NCBI RefSeq assembly: GCF_014107495.1 | Contig: NZ_CP041969.1 | Span: forward strand, 2,505,501-2,569,500 | DNA length: 64,000 bases | Reading direction: 5' to 3' | DNA from: Cohnella cholangitidis | Lineage (GTDB): Bacteria; Bacillota; Bacilli; Paenibacillales; Paenibacillaceae | In this document: positions 10,081 through 19,493 of the stretch, in pieces | Numbering within the stretch: position 1 is the first letter of the stretch | How the letters are laid out: every line of letters starts with the position of its first letter | Program-made: the position numbers and the translations under genes | The notes under the pieces: generated by a model | What the model was told of the DNA's origin: nothing | Database searches by the model: none | The model's input: only the letters and a program-made list of their open reading frames with translations

Positions 10081-11883
10081 TTATTTCGATACTTCGTTTA
10101 ACAAATTAGAGATGACTTGTACGGCTTCCGCACGAGTTGCTTTCGTTTTCGGAGAGAAAAGCGCTCCTTTGTGCCCTTTCATAAGACCGATCTCCGTAGC
10201 CTCCGTAACCGCGGATTGCGCCCATTTGCTAATTTGCCCGAAATCCTTGTAGTTCGACTTCTCGCCCGAGGCGTCCGGTTGTTGCACAACCTTGAATGCA
10301 TTCATGACCATGATAGCCATTTCTTCTCGGGTAATTTGCTGCAAAGGAGCAAACCGATTATCGCTCACGCCTTTAATGATACCCTTCTCATAAGCTGCGG
10401 CGACCGCGCTCGCATACCAAGCGCTAGAAGATACATCCTTGAAAGTAACCGCATCATTTGACTTCAGACTTAGCGCTTTCGTTATTAGAGCTGCAAATTC
10501 GGCGCGCGTTATGTTCTTTTCAGGAGCAAATGCGGTATCCGTCACCCCGCTCACGATTTGCTTGGCCGCCATTTCCTGAACAACGTCGTACGCCCAGTGC
10601 TTCGAGCTCACGTCCGAGAAGTTCCTCCGAACTTCCAATACCCCGTATCTACTGAAATGGTTGACTTCGGCGGTTAGAAGGTTACCGTTCCACTTCCCGC
10701 CGATATATTCCAATCGTCCGTTATCGGCAATGTAGTATATTCCGGTTAGCCGACGGTTCGCATCGGCATTGACCGTAAAGCTTAACGTGATCGGAGCCTC
10801 GAATTGAGTAAGCTCTTTTGTCACTCCGTCCTTAGTCGTGATGAGCAATTTAACCTCGTAGATCGCGCCCGATGCTTCAACGCTGAGAACCGAAGACTTT
10901 GAAACGTCAAGATCGGATACCGCAACCGGTACGACCGACAGCGCAATATCGGCATCGGCTAGTTGATTAGAGCTAACCAATTTCGATAGTTGAGACAGCA
11001 CCCGGGAAGGAATGGAGAAGACCGCGCTTCCGAGTTTGACTTCCAAACGATTCGTTCCGATCGATCCGACGATAGTGGCAGGCAACACTATCCTTTGCTT
11101 CCCTGCTGCCGCTTCTAGAGCTACCTTGCCGTCTATCGCGGCAGGAATATCCTTGCTCGTTAGACGTTGCGTATTCTCGTCATCGGCTTCGGCAGTTTGT
11201 ACACCGCCGCCTCCGCCTCCGCCACCACCGCCTCCGCCGCCTGCACCCGGCACCAAGATCGATTGGGTCAGCACTACCTCTTTGTTCGGACCTAACGGCA
11301 GACTGAAGATTAGGGTATATGTTCCGCTCACTAGTTGTTTCTGTACCGTAAAACCTTCATTCCAATCGTTGGTTTGACCGGCGTACACCGTCTGGTTATC
11401 CCGGTTCTTAATAACCACCTTGCCTGGCGTTGAATATGCGTAGTTTCCGTCGGCGGCAACGGAAACAGAACTTAACTTCATATCCCCGCTAACGATTTCC
11501 GGTCGGATGAAGAGGACGGTTTGTCCGTTTTGCGTTGTTCGTTCCACGTTTAGCGAAGAAGTATTCCTATTCACTTCTCCATCGAAATCAAGGACCACAT
11601 CGCTTTGAATGTTGATTTGTCCTCTAGTCTCCCAATAATACGACCAAGGCACTTCTTTATTCGGAACCTCGTACGTGTTAAACGCGAGCTTCTGATTCCC
11701 TGCGGATACATAAGCTTTGTTGAGCATGCGCTTGTCAAAATTGGAATATCCCGCATTCAGGGTTACCGCGTTCTCACCGTAAAGGCTGTAGAAGCTAAGA
11801 AACGGAATCGCGTTCTTGAATTGAACTTTATGCGGCTCAACATCAATATCCGTGACTACGCGCCCTGCAGAATCGACAGCCAT
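10081..11883 (-). CDS. SLH-domain surface protein, C-terminal part (second frame)
   Basis: A 600-residue frame that continues the upstream 1043-residue frame after a shift on a run of seven A. It ends with three S-layer homology modules (FSDVSSKHWAYDVV, FKDVSSSAWYASAV and YKDFGQISKWAQSAV, each with an ITRAEFA-like half), which bind pyruvylated secondary cell wall polymer and anchor the protein to the wall. A linker of about 13 consecutive glycines (codon run near 11207-11245) precedes a beta-rich domain. The ATG at 11883 lies inside the slip site and has no ribosome site of its own, so independent translation is unlikely. Partner frame: 11856-14987. Confidence 0.8.
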   Translation of the reverse strand: MAVDSAGRVVTDIDVEPHKVQFKNAIPFLSFYSLYGENAVTLNAGYSNFDKRMLNKAYVSAGNQKLAFNTYEVPNKEVPWSYYWETRGQINIQSDVVLDFDGEVNRNTSSLNVERTTQNGQTVLFIRPEIVSGDMKLSSVSVAADGNYAYSTPGKVVIKNRDNQTVYAGQTNDWNEGFTVQKQLVSGTYTLIFSLPLGPNKEVVLTQSILVPGAGGGGGGGGGGGGGVQTAEADDENTQRLTSKDIPAAIDGKVALEAAAGKQRIVLPATIVGSIGTNRLEVKLGSAVFSIPSRVLSQLSKLVSSNQLADADIALSVVPVAVSDLDVSKSSVLSVEASGAIYEVKLLITTKDGVTKELTQFEAPITLSFTVNADANRRLTGIYYIADNGRLEYIGGKWNGNLLTAEVNHFSRYGVLEVRRNFSDVSSKHWAYDVVQEMAAKQIVSGVTDTAFAPEKNITRAEFAALITKALSLKSNDAVTFKDVSSSAWYASAVAAAYEKGIIKGVSDNRFAPLQQITREEMAIMVMNAFKVVQQPDASGEKSNYKDFGQISKWAQSAVTEATEIGLMKGHKGALFSPKTKATRAEAVQVISNLLNEVSK

Positions 11884-14800
11884 TTTTTTATATAATTATA
11901 TCCCGTTGTCGAACTGTTCGTCCCCGTAACGTTAACCATGAATTCTCCGGGAGATGTCAGCAACTCGCCGGCAACCAATTTGAGACCTTCATAACTAGGA
12001 TAAGCACTGAAAATATTGAAGTCCTTACCGTAACCCCCTACCGGCATCATATACTGCGCCAAGGCTTGAGTCACGTCGCGCGGAACATTCGTGAAAGCAG
12101 GCCGAACCTTGACAAGATCCGACGGCACGCTTATCCGAGCAAGATTCAATAGCTCGCTGCCTTTAAGGCGAAGCTGATTGTAATACATGGTACGATCTGA
12201 ATTCGTTCCGATTTTCTTTAATACGACCGCCATAAGAATGACGTATTCTTTGTCCGGAACGATCTCGCTTTTGCTGTATATGCTCAAATTACCCGATGAA
12301 TCTATACTGATATGCTGAACTTCGATGTCCGCGCCCGTTCGCGTACGCATTTCCGCGCTCGAAGTCAATTCGCTAAGCGCGTAACCTGACGGTATCTCTA
12401 ATGGAATCTTTAACACATTCGTTATCCTGTCCGGGGAGACATGAATGTTGATGTCGCTGGAAAGCTTAGCGACATTCTCAGGGAAATTTTGTTTTACAAG
12501 CTTCATGACGTAGTCTCCCGGTACATTCGGGGCGTTCCAATTATTTCGACTCCCGATATCCGTAAGCCATCTATTGCCTACCGGTTGATTACGCGTATCG
12601 TATAGCTGATATTCTAATAGAGGGGTTTGCGCACCGGCTCCACCCCCTGCACCTGTTCCGGGCGTGAAAGCAGCCCCGTTTGCAGAAATCTCGCGGTAAA
12701 CGATGCCTTGGCCAGTATTTTGAACGGACATGCTTACCGTTCCTTCAGGACCGTGCACTTGAAAGGCAGGTTGTTCGGACAAACGCCGCTCATTTAAATT
12801 TTGTACGTCTCTTTCCACTTCATAAAGCATATTGTCCTGTTCGTCGTAGAAATTACTGTAAATGCTCTGATTCACATGACCTGCCCAAACATGAAAATCG
12901 TCGCTTTTGGAGGTTAGATTCTTTTGAAACGATAATTGGGTATTCTGGTTTGCCTTCAATACTTTCTCGAATGCATAGCGATACCCGTCTTTGGAAACAG
13001 AGTAATCCAACGATACGTTTGTTCCTCTCGGAACAAACCAAGATGCTCTGGCCGAGCTCCAATGAACTTTAATCGCCGGGTTATCATACCCTCCCGGAGG
13101 AGTAATTTCAACCAAATCAGCGGTTAGATCAGCCGACTGGTTTCCGGCCGCGACCATGGAACGTTCGTTTTCCAAATAATATCCTGCAGCTGTGTTGGAA
13201 GGATACAGATATCCGTAAGCAAATACGTTATCATTGGTTTGAACGTAAACAACGGCTTGATGCTGGTTATTAAAAGGTACCGCTATCGGCCAAGTCAAAT
13301 ATTGTTTTCCGACTTCTTTAATCGCTACATTCAAATAGTCTCCGACCTGCGCCGGCCCCGCCGCGTAAGTGATCTTCTTCAAGTTGCTGCCCGCGAAGTC
13401 CAAGCTCGTCTGCCCGGAAGTCACCGACTGATGGTAATACACCCCTCCCCCCTGCCCGTTTGAACTACTGCCCGTAACGACGACCTCGTATTCCGTACCC
13501 GGCAACAGTTGAGCGCTAGGGATGAATAACTTGCCAGGCTCCGTCGCATTCGCGTCGTATTTCTGAACCGTGTAATAATCCGTCACGCCGTTATTGGCCT
13601 CATAAAGCTGGGGAAGTTGCTTTTCATAGAGAAAGACTTGTCCATTCTGTAAAGGTTGGCCAGTCTCGTCTTGAGCTCGGATGACCAATCCATTCGTATT
13701 AGGCTCGTCCATATATCGGATTATGAAATCTCGGGAAGTTGCTAACGGAGTTGTCCGCCCTGGATAGGTCGCGGAAACCTCCAGCGAGTATTTGCCCGAC
13801 TTCAAAACGGGATTCAAATTCGCGAAAACGTGAGCCCACTCATGTCCTGTTCCAGCAAACTCATGAACTTTCGTTCCCGCTTCGTTTTTAATGATAAATT
13901 TCGAAGTCATTTGAGGTTGTAATACACCGTTAACCAAATCATATACGTTGCCCAGATAGAAGTCTCCGCTCTTCGCCATTACCGAAGAACTCAGTTGCTT
14001 ATCCGTGGCATACAGATTGTTGAATTCCAATTCGATCGCATCGGATAAATTCAGTCGTTTTGGCGCTGAAACATCCATGCTCGCGTTCCATTCCATGATC
14101 CTTGACGCGCTTTGTCTCGTTGAAAGATAAATTTTATAGTTCGACTTGGATAAGACCAGTTTATTAATCCCGTCGAAAGCAGGAGGATTCGAGTTCGAAT
14201 ACACTCGAACGTTTTCGCTACCGGAAGGCAGCGTAAGCTCGACAGCCGCGCTTAGATCCGATGCGGCAACGGCTAACCGGGCAGGACCTTGAACATCCGC
14301 CGATTTCTGGATCACGTAACCCGTATCGTTTTTCTTCCCGAAAAAGCTATAACGCAATGTACCCGGTTTCATTAAAATTTTCACGTTCGGTTGGATGGAG
14401 GGGTTATACACCACTCCAATCAGGTTAGTTTGCGGGTCTTCAAACTGAACGTTCATCGATTTATTCGTTAGATCACCAGGAGTGGATACGTCCGGCGTCA
14501 CTTCAACGGAATCCGCGGCAATTGGCCAATTCCGCATGTTTAATAACTGCTCGCCGGTTAATTCCAGTTTATCGAGATAAACGATTTCATCGTTCAACAA
14601 GCTTCCTACAAAGCTTGCTTTCAAATAGATAGAGTACTGACTTGCAGGGAGGATCGATTCCGGACGCAGGGGTAGCTTACCGTTAGACAGGTAAAGATAA
14701 GTATGACCTATAGCATATGGGTCACCCTTATCTATTATCATTGCTTCTCCTCGCGATAATTGATATCCATCGATACTCCCTATCGTTATTTCGCCATATG

Positions 14801-14987
14801 TTGCCGCGGTTACGCTTGTCCTTTGTTGCGGCAAAGGCAATTGTTGATCATCCGCCGGCGGGACCACTAGATTTCCCGATAAATCGACCGCTCCCGGAGC
14901 TAAGATTGCTTCCGCACCCGCTTGCGGAGACACCACGCCAATCAATAAGCTAATAAGCATGATGATGGCTAACAGCTTCTTCCTCAT
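11856..14987 (-). CDS. SLH-domain surface protein, N-terminal part (first frame)
   Basis: Begins with a Sec signal peptide (MRKKLLAIIMLISLLIGVVS, cleavage near AGAEA) and continues for about 1040 residues of repetitive beta-sandwich-like sequence rich in Ser, Thr, Asn and Tyr, as in exported Paenibacillaceae surface proteins. No catalytic motif was recognised. It ends 8 codons after a slip site (ATA AAA AAA TGG) at 11883-11889; a -1 move there enters the frame carrying the wall-anchoring SLH modules. The start at 14987 has GGGGGATG seven bases upstream, whereas the frame open to 15062 has none. Together the two frames form a surface protein of about 1640 residues. Confidence 0.78.
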   Translation of the reverse strand: MRKKLLAIIMLISLLIGVVSPQAGAEAILAPGAVDLSGNLVVPPADDQQLPLPQQRTSVTAATYGEITIGSIDGYQLSRGEAMIIDKGDPYAIGHTYLYLSNGKLPLRPESILPASQYSIYLKASFVGSLLNDEIVYLDKLELTGEQLLNMRNWPIAADSVEVTPDVSTPGDLTNKSMNVQFEDPQTNLIGVVYNPSIQPNVKILMKPGTLRYSFFGKKNDTGYVIQKSADVQGPARLAVAASDLSAAVELTLPSGSENVRVYSNSNPPAFDGINKLVLSKSNYKIYLSTRQSASRIMEWNASMDVSAPKRLNLSDAIELEFNNLYATDKQLSSSVMAKSGDFYLGNVYDLVNGVLQPQMTSKFIIKNEAGTKVHEFAGTGHEWAHVFANLNPVLKSGKYSLEVSATYPGRTTPLATSRDFIIRYMDEPNTNGLVIRAQDETGQPLQNGQVFLYEKQLPQLYEANNGVTDYYTVQKYDANATEPGKLFIPSAQLLPGTEYEVVVTGSSSNGQGGGVYYHQSVTSGQTSLDFAGSNLKKITYAAGPAQVGDYLNVAIKEVGKQYLTWPIAVPFNNQHQAVVYVQTNDNVFAYGYLYPSNTAAGYYLENERSMVAAGNQSADLTADLVEITPPGGYDNPAIKVHWSSARASWFVPRGTNVSLDYSVSKDGYRYAFEKVLKANQNTQLSFQKNLTSKSDDFHVWAGHVNQSIYSNFYDEQDNMLYEVERDVQNLNERRLSEQPAFQVHGPEGTVSMSVQNTGQGIVYREISANGAAFTPGTGAGGGAGAQTPLLEYQLYDTRNQPVGNRWLTDIGSRNNWNAPNVPGDYVMKLVKQNFPENVAKLSSDINIHVSPDRITNVLKIPLEIPSGYALSELTSSAEMRTRTGADIEVQHISIDSSGNLSIYSKSEIVPDKEYVILMAVVLKKIGTNSDRTMYYNQLRLKGSELLNLARISVPSDLVKVRPAFTNVPRDVTQALAQYMMPVGGYGKDFNIFSAYPSYEGLKLVAGELLTSPGEFMVNVTGTNSSTTGYNYIKKWLSILQGA
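11883..11889 (-). other. A AAA AAA heptamer at the S-layer gene frame break
   Basis: On the minus strand the zero frame reads AT[A AAA AAA] TGG CTG, and after a -1 shift it reads on as ATG GCT GTC GAT, entering the SLH frame. This is the X-XXY-YYZ geometry for -1 slippage. Loss of one A from an ancestral A8 run, or a homopolymer sequencing error, would look the same. Confidence 0.5.
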
Positions 14988-15144
14988 CGATACATCCCCC
15001 AAGTCCTTGTCCATGATTAGCATAATATCAAATCCCATAATTACCCAATAGAACCAGTCCACATTGTACCATAATTGTTTCCAGTTAAAACACTAAATTT
15101 ATCGAATTTGCGTACATTTTGAAAAAACCATTATTTTGACCAGT

Positions 15145-15170
15145 AAAAAGACAGCCGATTTCGGCTGCCC
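15145..15170 (-). terminator. Terminator of the alpha/beta hydrolase gene
   Basis: The minus strand reads GGCAGCCGAAATCGGCTGTCTTTTTAC: an AGCCGA/TCGGCT stem followed by five T. Confidence 0.7.
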
Positions 15171-15196
15171 TTTAAACCCATTTCTACAACTTTAAA

Positions 15197-17518
15197 TTAC
15201 CCCGCCATCAAGCCCAGATCGTCCAACATAATCTTCCCCGGGCCTTCGTTGAAGTAAAAAGTAATTTGCGCCCATTCCTCCGGATCAAAGTCCGGATTCG
15301 CCTTGAGGAAAGCCTCGATCGGAAGCTCGTAGGTTTGGTATACCGGCTCCTCGGCATCCTTGAACTTCCCTTCGCTTAGCACGGACTCCATTCCCGGCAA
15401 CCAAGTGAACTCGGTCGCTACTTGAGGCTCCGTTTCCATGAAATCGTCCAAGGACAGCCTCACGGCTTCGCCGGAACGATCCTCTAATTCAACTTCTATC
15501 GATAACCTGGAATCTATCGCTTCCTCCAATGCCTCCCATTGCGCAGGCTCCTCGGCTTCCTCTTTCGTTTCTTCTTCCAAATCCAGCCCCATATTGGCTA
15601 GAGAGAACATTAAGATGTCTTCGTTGTCCATTTCGCTAGCTGCAACGGAGCTCAGACGGATCGTATAAGAGCCTTCTTCCTCCCACGCAAGCTCGACTCC
15701 GCGATCCCCTTTGCCCTTCCCTTGCCGGTTCATGGCATTCGCGTGCCGCCAATCGGTCAGATCGGCCGCTTCCGCGCTTAAACCGGGCGACAGATTCGTC
15801 CGGTCATCCCCCGCGAAATCGGCGATGCGCCGAAAACTTCCGCTCTCGTACTGGTTGAAATACCGCGTATCCGGCAGGAAGCTTAACCCGTTGCGATAAT
15901 CGCGAAACAAAGCCTCATAACGTTCGTCATCGTTCAGAACCGTCTCCAGAAAGGCCGATACGTAGGCTTTAGCAATCCGACGTTGTTCATCCGGCTCGAT
16001 CAATTCCTTCGGACGAATGAATAAACCGGCCGGCCATGCGTTATCCGATTCTCCCCACTCCGTATTAAATTGGCTGTGGTTGGCATCCTCTATATAGAGC
16101 GAGGCTTTGAAAGCCTCCGATTCCGCATCTTCGGCAAAGGTAATTCGCCCATATTGACGATCGCCGTAGAAATTGACCAGATCGGCATCCTTCGCTCCTT
16201 GAAGAGTTAGATAAGAAACGTCTCTCAACTCCGTCCACTTGTCCTCCACGGCAGTATCCGTAGGCGCAAGCGCGACGACCGCCCGAATGGAATAACTGCC
16301 CGTTTCCGGCAAGCCGCGGTCATCATCGGCAAACCACTGGTTTCTTCCCGCAGCCATTGCCGCCGCCTGGCCGCCGCGGGAGTGCCCAAGCAGAGCAATC
16401 CGTTCGAAATCAACCCGACCGAAAAACGGAGATTCGGACTGCTCGCTGAACCGTTGAATTTGATCGATATGCTTCAGCAGCATCCACGCGCGCAGCTTCA
16501 TGTCTTGCTTGGGAATGCCCGACCATACGGAATAGTTAAGGAAATTCTCGTCGACCGAAATCGCGATAATCCCTCTGCTGGCAAGCAGCTCGCCCAAGTA
16601 TTCGTAACCGCCGTCCGAAAATTTCTCCATCAGATGGTTGCCATGGACCATGAGAACGAGAGGAAACGGCCCTTTTCCATCAGGCATCCACACTCTTCCG
16701 TTGAGCGGCAGCCGCGTCTCGTCGAATCCCCAGAATCGACTCCTTAGCCATGGCCAATTTTCTATATAAGCCGATGCATCGACAGATGACGATAATTCGT
16801 CCGTTTTCCGTCCGAACTCGGAGCGATGACGATCTTCCCCGCTGGCATATGTGAAAAACCGATAAGGATAATCGCCGGCAAGCGATGGGTCTTGGAGAAT
16901 CACGCCCGACGCGCGCACCTCGTTGCTTTTCGCATAGTCTGCTCCGTCGGCCCTGTCCTCATCCGCTTGAGAATTCGACATCGATGGCAGCAGTCGCGGA
17001 AAACCCGCCAATGCATATCCCGCGACGACAATAAGCGCCGCAAGCGAGACGAGCGCCGCTTTTCTATTTGTTGGCCTCAGTCGCCCAATCGCTCCCGTCA
17101 GCGCACCTAGAGCAGCCACCACAAACGTACAGGCTGTCGAGTAAATAAGCGCGCCTTTCCAACCAAACTCGGAAAAGTATAGAACGAAATAGACAAGCAC
17201 GCCCGTATAGATGAAGCTTCCTGCCGTGAACCGAGGGATTCCGAGCCCGAGAAGGGCCAAGACGCCTCCTATTCCTGCAGAAGCTATGGCAAGCGCGACC
17301 GTGTTCAAAGCCATTCCCGTTACGACGTCGAACGTTACGCCGAAGCCGGTAGGCATCCCGACTGCGGCAACGGCGACCGCCAAACAGCTGAACAACCACA
17401 TGGAAACGACGATAAATCTGCTTACCCCCGTATCCAACGCATACGTCCCCGTCAGTCTTTGCCTCAGCCATGACGCTATTCTCTTGCTCTTGCTTATTTC
17501 GATATATTCAAGGTTCAT
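15197..17518 (-). CDS. Membrane-anchored alpha/beta hydrolase
   Basis: 773 residues. The N-terminal 180 residues hold about five hydrophobic segments; the remainder is extracytoplasmic or peripheral. The hydrolase core has an oxyanion-region PLVLMVHGNH, the nucleophile elbow GHSRGG (about residue 378) and late acidic and His candidates (AKDADLVNF; DANHSQFN, a His-containing loop near residue 476). A C-terminal region is strongly acidic (EEETKEEAEE) and ends in a jelly-roll-like domain. The family includes chlorophyllase/PAF-acetylhydrolase-like esterases; the substrate is unknown. The start at 17518 is followed by a cytoplasmic amphipathic helix before the first membrane segment. Confidence 0.75.
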   Translation of the reverse strand: MNLEYIEISKSKRIASWLRQRLTGTYALDTGVSRFIVVSMWLFSCLAVAVAAVGMPTGFGVTFDVVTGMALNTVALAIASAGIGGVLALLGLGIPRFTAGSFIYTGVLVYFVLYFSEFGWKGALIYSTACTFVVAALGALTGAIGRLRPTNRKAALVSLAALIVVAGYALAGFPRLLPSMSNSQADEDRADGADYAKSNEVRASGVILQDPSLAGDYPYRFFTYASGEDRHRSEFGRKTDELSSSVDASAYIENWPWLRSRFWGFDETRLPLNGRVWMPDGKGPFPLVLMVHGNHLMEKFSDGGYEYLGELLASRGIIAISVDENFLNYSVWSGIPKQDMKLRAWMLLKHIDQIQRFSEQSESPFFGRVDFERIALLGHSRGGQAAAMAAGRNQWFADDDRGLPETGSYSIRAVVALAPTDTAVEDKWTELRDVSYLTLQGAKDADLVNFYGDRQYGRITFAEDAESEAFKASLYIEDANHSQFNTEWGESDNAWPAGLFIRPKELIEPDEQRRIAKAYVSAFLETVLNDDERYEALFRDYRNGLSFLPDTRYFNQYESGSFRRIADFAGDDRTNLSPGLSAEAADLTDWRHANAMNRQGKGKGDRGVELAWEEEGSYTIRLSSVAASEMDNEDILMFSLANMGLDLEEETKEEAEEPAQWEALEEAIDSRLSIEVELEDRSGEAVRLSLDDFMETEPQVATEFTWLPGMESVLSEGKFKDAEEPVYQTYELPIEAFLKANPDFDPEEWAQITFYFNEGPGKIMLDDLGLMAG

Positions 17519-17605
17519 AGCTTTCGCCTCAAATGAATTCTGTATTTCCGTTCATGTAGATTATAAACCTTTTCGCGGATGCCCACGAACTCCAAAGTCT
17601 AGCAA

Positions 17606-18439
17606 TCACTTCGGCAGCAGATGACGATATTGTTTGCGCAGTTCGTACAGATCGTTTAACCGACGGACGGATGCCGGCTCGTCCTTCATGGACAGCGCTA
17701 CGAACAAGGCGTCTACCAAAGCGGCAGGCGCCGAGACCGAATGGAACTGCTTCGTCTCGCCCCGACAAGCGTACAGGACGCAGCTCGCCCGATCGATCAT
17801 CTCCGAAACGGTCAAGTCCGTGAACAGAATGACCGGGTTCCCCCGATCGCTTGCGAACCGTTGAATGACCTCGATCTCGGGGGAAGATTGGAAAAATCCG
17901 AATACGATAAAAGGCTCGCCCGCTTGGACGTGCACCAAGCTTTCGAACAACTCCGAACCGCTTCTCGGCAGCACGGCCGCTTGTTTGCCGTGCCGATTCA
18001 GCCGGAATCTCAACAACTCGACCAGGCTCGCCGACGGTCCGGCCCCGTGAATATGCACCCGCGGCGCATCATCTATCCATTGAACCGCGCGATCGAACTG
18101 TCCGCGATCCAATAGCTGAAAAGTCGTCCGGATATATTCGATTTCACGAGACAGGATCATTCCCGCGATATCTTGTTCCCCGACCTGCGTAAGCAGGTTT
18201 TTCATTTTATCGGCAGGCGTGACCTCTCTTAAATCCGCAAGCTCCATTTTATAGCTTTTAAAATTTTTGTACCCGATTTTACGCCAGAACCGCGATACCG
18301 TCGCAACGCTTACCTGCAACTGATCTCCGATCTCCGTTTCGGTCAGAAAAGACAGCTTCTCTTCGTTCTTCACGATGAAGTCCGCGATTTTCCTGTCGCT
18401 CTGCGTAAAATGATCTTTCTGGTTCAACCACTCTCTCAT
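17606..18439 (-). CDS. MurR/RpiR-family transcriptional regulator
   Basis: 277 residues: an N-terminal RpiR-type HTH (FTQSDRKIADFIVKN ... LTETEIGDQLQVSVATVSRFWRKIGYKNFKSYK) and a C-terminal SIS domain (VHIHGAGPSASLVELLRFRLNRHG; FGFFQSSPEIEVIQRF), which usually senses a phosphosugar. The start at 18439 (MREWLNQKDHF) fits the family N-terminus; the frame is open to 18511. It is divergent from the ECF transporter cluster and very probably regulates it, with a 16-base palindrome between them. Confidence 0.82.
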   Translation of the reverse strand: MREWLNQKDHFTQSDRKIADFIVKNEEKLSFLTETEIGDQLQVSVATVSRFWRKIGYKNFKSYKMELADLREVTPADKMKNLLTQVGEQDIAGMILSREIEYIRTTFQLLDRGQFDRAVQWIDDAPRVHIHGAGPSASLVELLRFRLNRHGKQAAVLPRSGSELFESLVHVQAGEPFIVFGFFQSSPEIEVIQRFASDRGNPVILFTDLTVSEMIDRASCVLYACRGETKQFHSVSAPAALVDALFVALSMKDEPASVRRLNDLYELRKQYRHLLPK

Positions 18440-18517
18440 CGTTGCGGCTCCGTTTCCCCGAATGCAGGCTGATCTCTCCCCATCATAACACCTCGTAATT
18501 TCGGCGCACAACTGATC

Positions 18518-18533
18518 TGTAAATAAATTTACA
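18518..18533. promoter_or_regulatory. Palindromic operator candidate TGTAAAT-AA-ATTTACA
   Basis: Perfect 7-base arms with a 2-base centre, in the AT-rich stretch between the divergent RpiR regulator and the ECF S gene. Position and symmetry fit an operator for the RpiR protein; no binding evidence is visible. Confidence 0.45.
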
Positions 18534-18647
18534 TCGTAAAATAAAATGAAATATTTTTTACAATTTTGTTTTTTCCATTAATCCTCCGCTAACATTCGCC
18601 CCGTATAACTGAAATCAGGAAGGCCAAATTCAAAGGAGGCAATCGTC

Positions 18648-19493
18648 TTGAAGCAAACCCACAATATTATGGTGTTCGTCCTGTCTATGGCCGTATTCGG
18701 CTTATCGGATCTGGTAACGGAGCTTATCCCGGACGTCTCGGTCGGGTCGGTCGAGATCGGCATCCCGTACTTCGGATTCGTCGGGCTTATCCTCGTCATG
18801 TTATTCAATCCTTTGTATGCGGCGCTTGGGGCTTCGTTCGGCGAACTAGTGTTCGGCGACCTGCTAATGGGCGATTTCGGAGGAATCGGCGAGCTTGACG
18901 GCTTCCTCGTCTTGTTCGTTGGACTATGGGTTGCCGGGCTGCTCGTGAAGGATCCATCCAATCGGAAAATGGTCGCCATAGCCGGCATGATCGGCATCGG
19001 AATCGATCAGTTCATGAGCGGCGCGTTAGACGTCATGAAGGTCTGGTTCGGAGTCGCGGAGCTGGAGGCGATCGAGGGCTTGCCGCAGAGCATCGTCGTA
19101 CTCGAACTGATCGAGAACGGCGTGGAATGGCTCGTCGCAGGCATTCTGTTCGGCATTATTCCCGCTCTTTACATGGTCCCCCGAATGTTCGGCAAGATCG
19201 AACCGCTTATGGGCATTCGTCCTCGCGAGCCTCGCGACGTTACAGTCGGAGCCGCGGCCGGACGATTAGCGTTAGTCTCGGTCATCGTCCTCGGTATTTC
19301 CGCGGCTTTCGCCATGTTGAGCGAGATGACGGACGGCACGGGCGAGTGGAAGCCGGACTTCGTCGACCGATTCGGCACAAGCTTCATCTGGCTTGGAATC
19401 GGAATTGCCGCATTCGTCGCTCTCGTCGTGTTCCTGCTCTCCCGCAGAAATAGAACGGCGGGCGGCGCAAGAACCCCTTCCCGCCATGCTTAA
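18648..19493 (+). CDS. ECF transporter substrate-binding (S) component, unknown substrate
   Basis: 281 residues, strongly hydrophobic, with about six membrane segments: an N-terminal FVLSMAVFGLSDLVTE, GIPYFGFVGLILVMLFNPLYAALGASFGELVFGD (an S-component-like small-residue/Gly region) and a long C-terminal half. It starts behind AAAGGAGGCAATCGTC (TTG at 18648) and overlaps the ATPase start by 8 bases. Together with the ATPase and T gene it forms a complete group-I energy-coupling-factor importer with a dedicated energising module. The substrate is not known; the neighbouring PHP phosphoesterase and RpiR regulator suggest a small metabolite handled in phosphorylated form (inference). Confidence 0.68.
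   Translation: MKQTHNIMVFVLSMAVFGLSDLVTELIPDVSVGSVEIGIPYFGFVGLILVMLFNPLYAALGASFGELVFGDLLMGDFGGIGELDGFLVLFVGLWVAGLLVKDPSNRKMVAIAGMIGIGIDQFMSGALDVMKVWFGVAELEAIEGLPQSIVVLELIENGVEWLVAGILFGIIPALYMVPRMFGKIEPLMGIRPREPRDVTVGAAAGRLALVSVIVLGISAAFAMLSEMTDGTGEWKPDFVDRFGTSFIWLGIGIAAFVALVVFLLSRRNRTAGGARTPSRHA

Noticed and set aside
11012..11377. Plus-strand frame with a polyproline run
   Set aside because: It is the complement of the poly-glycine linker of the SLH protein.
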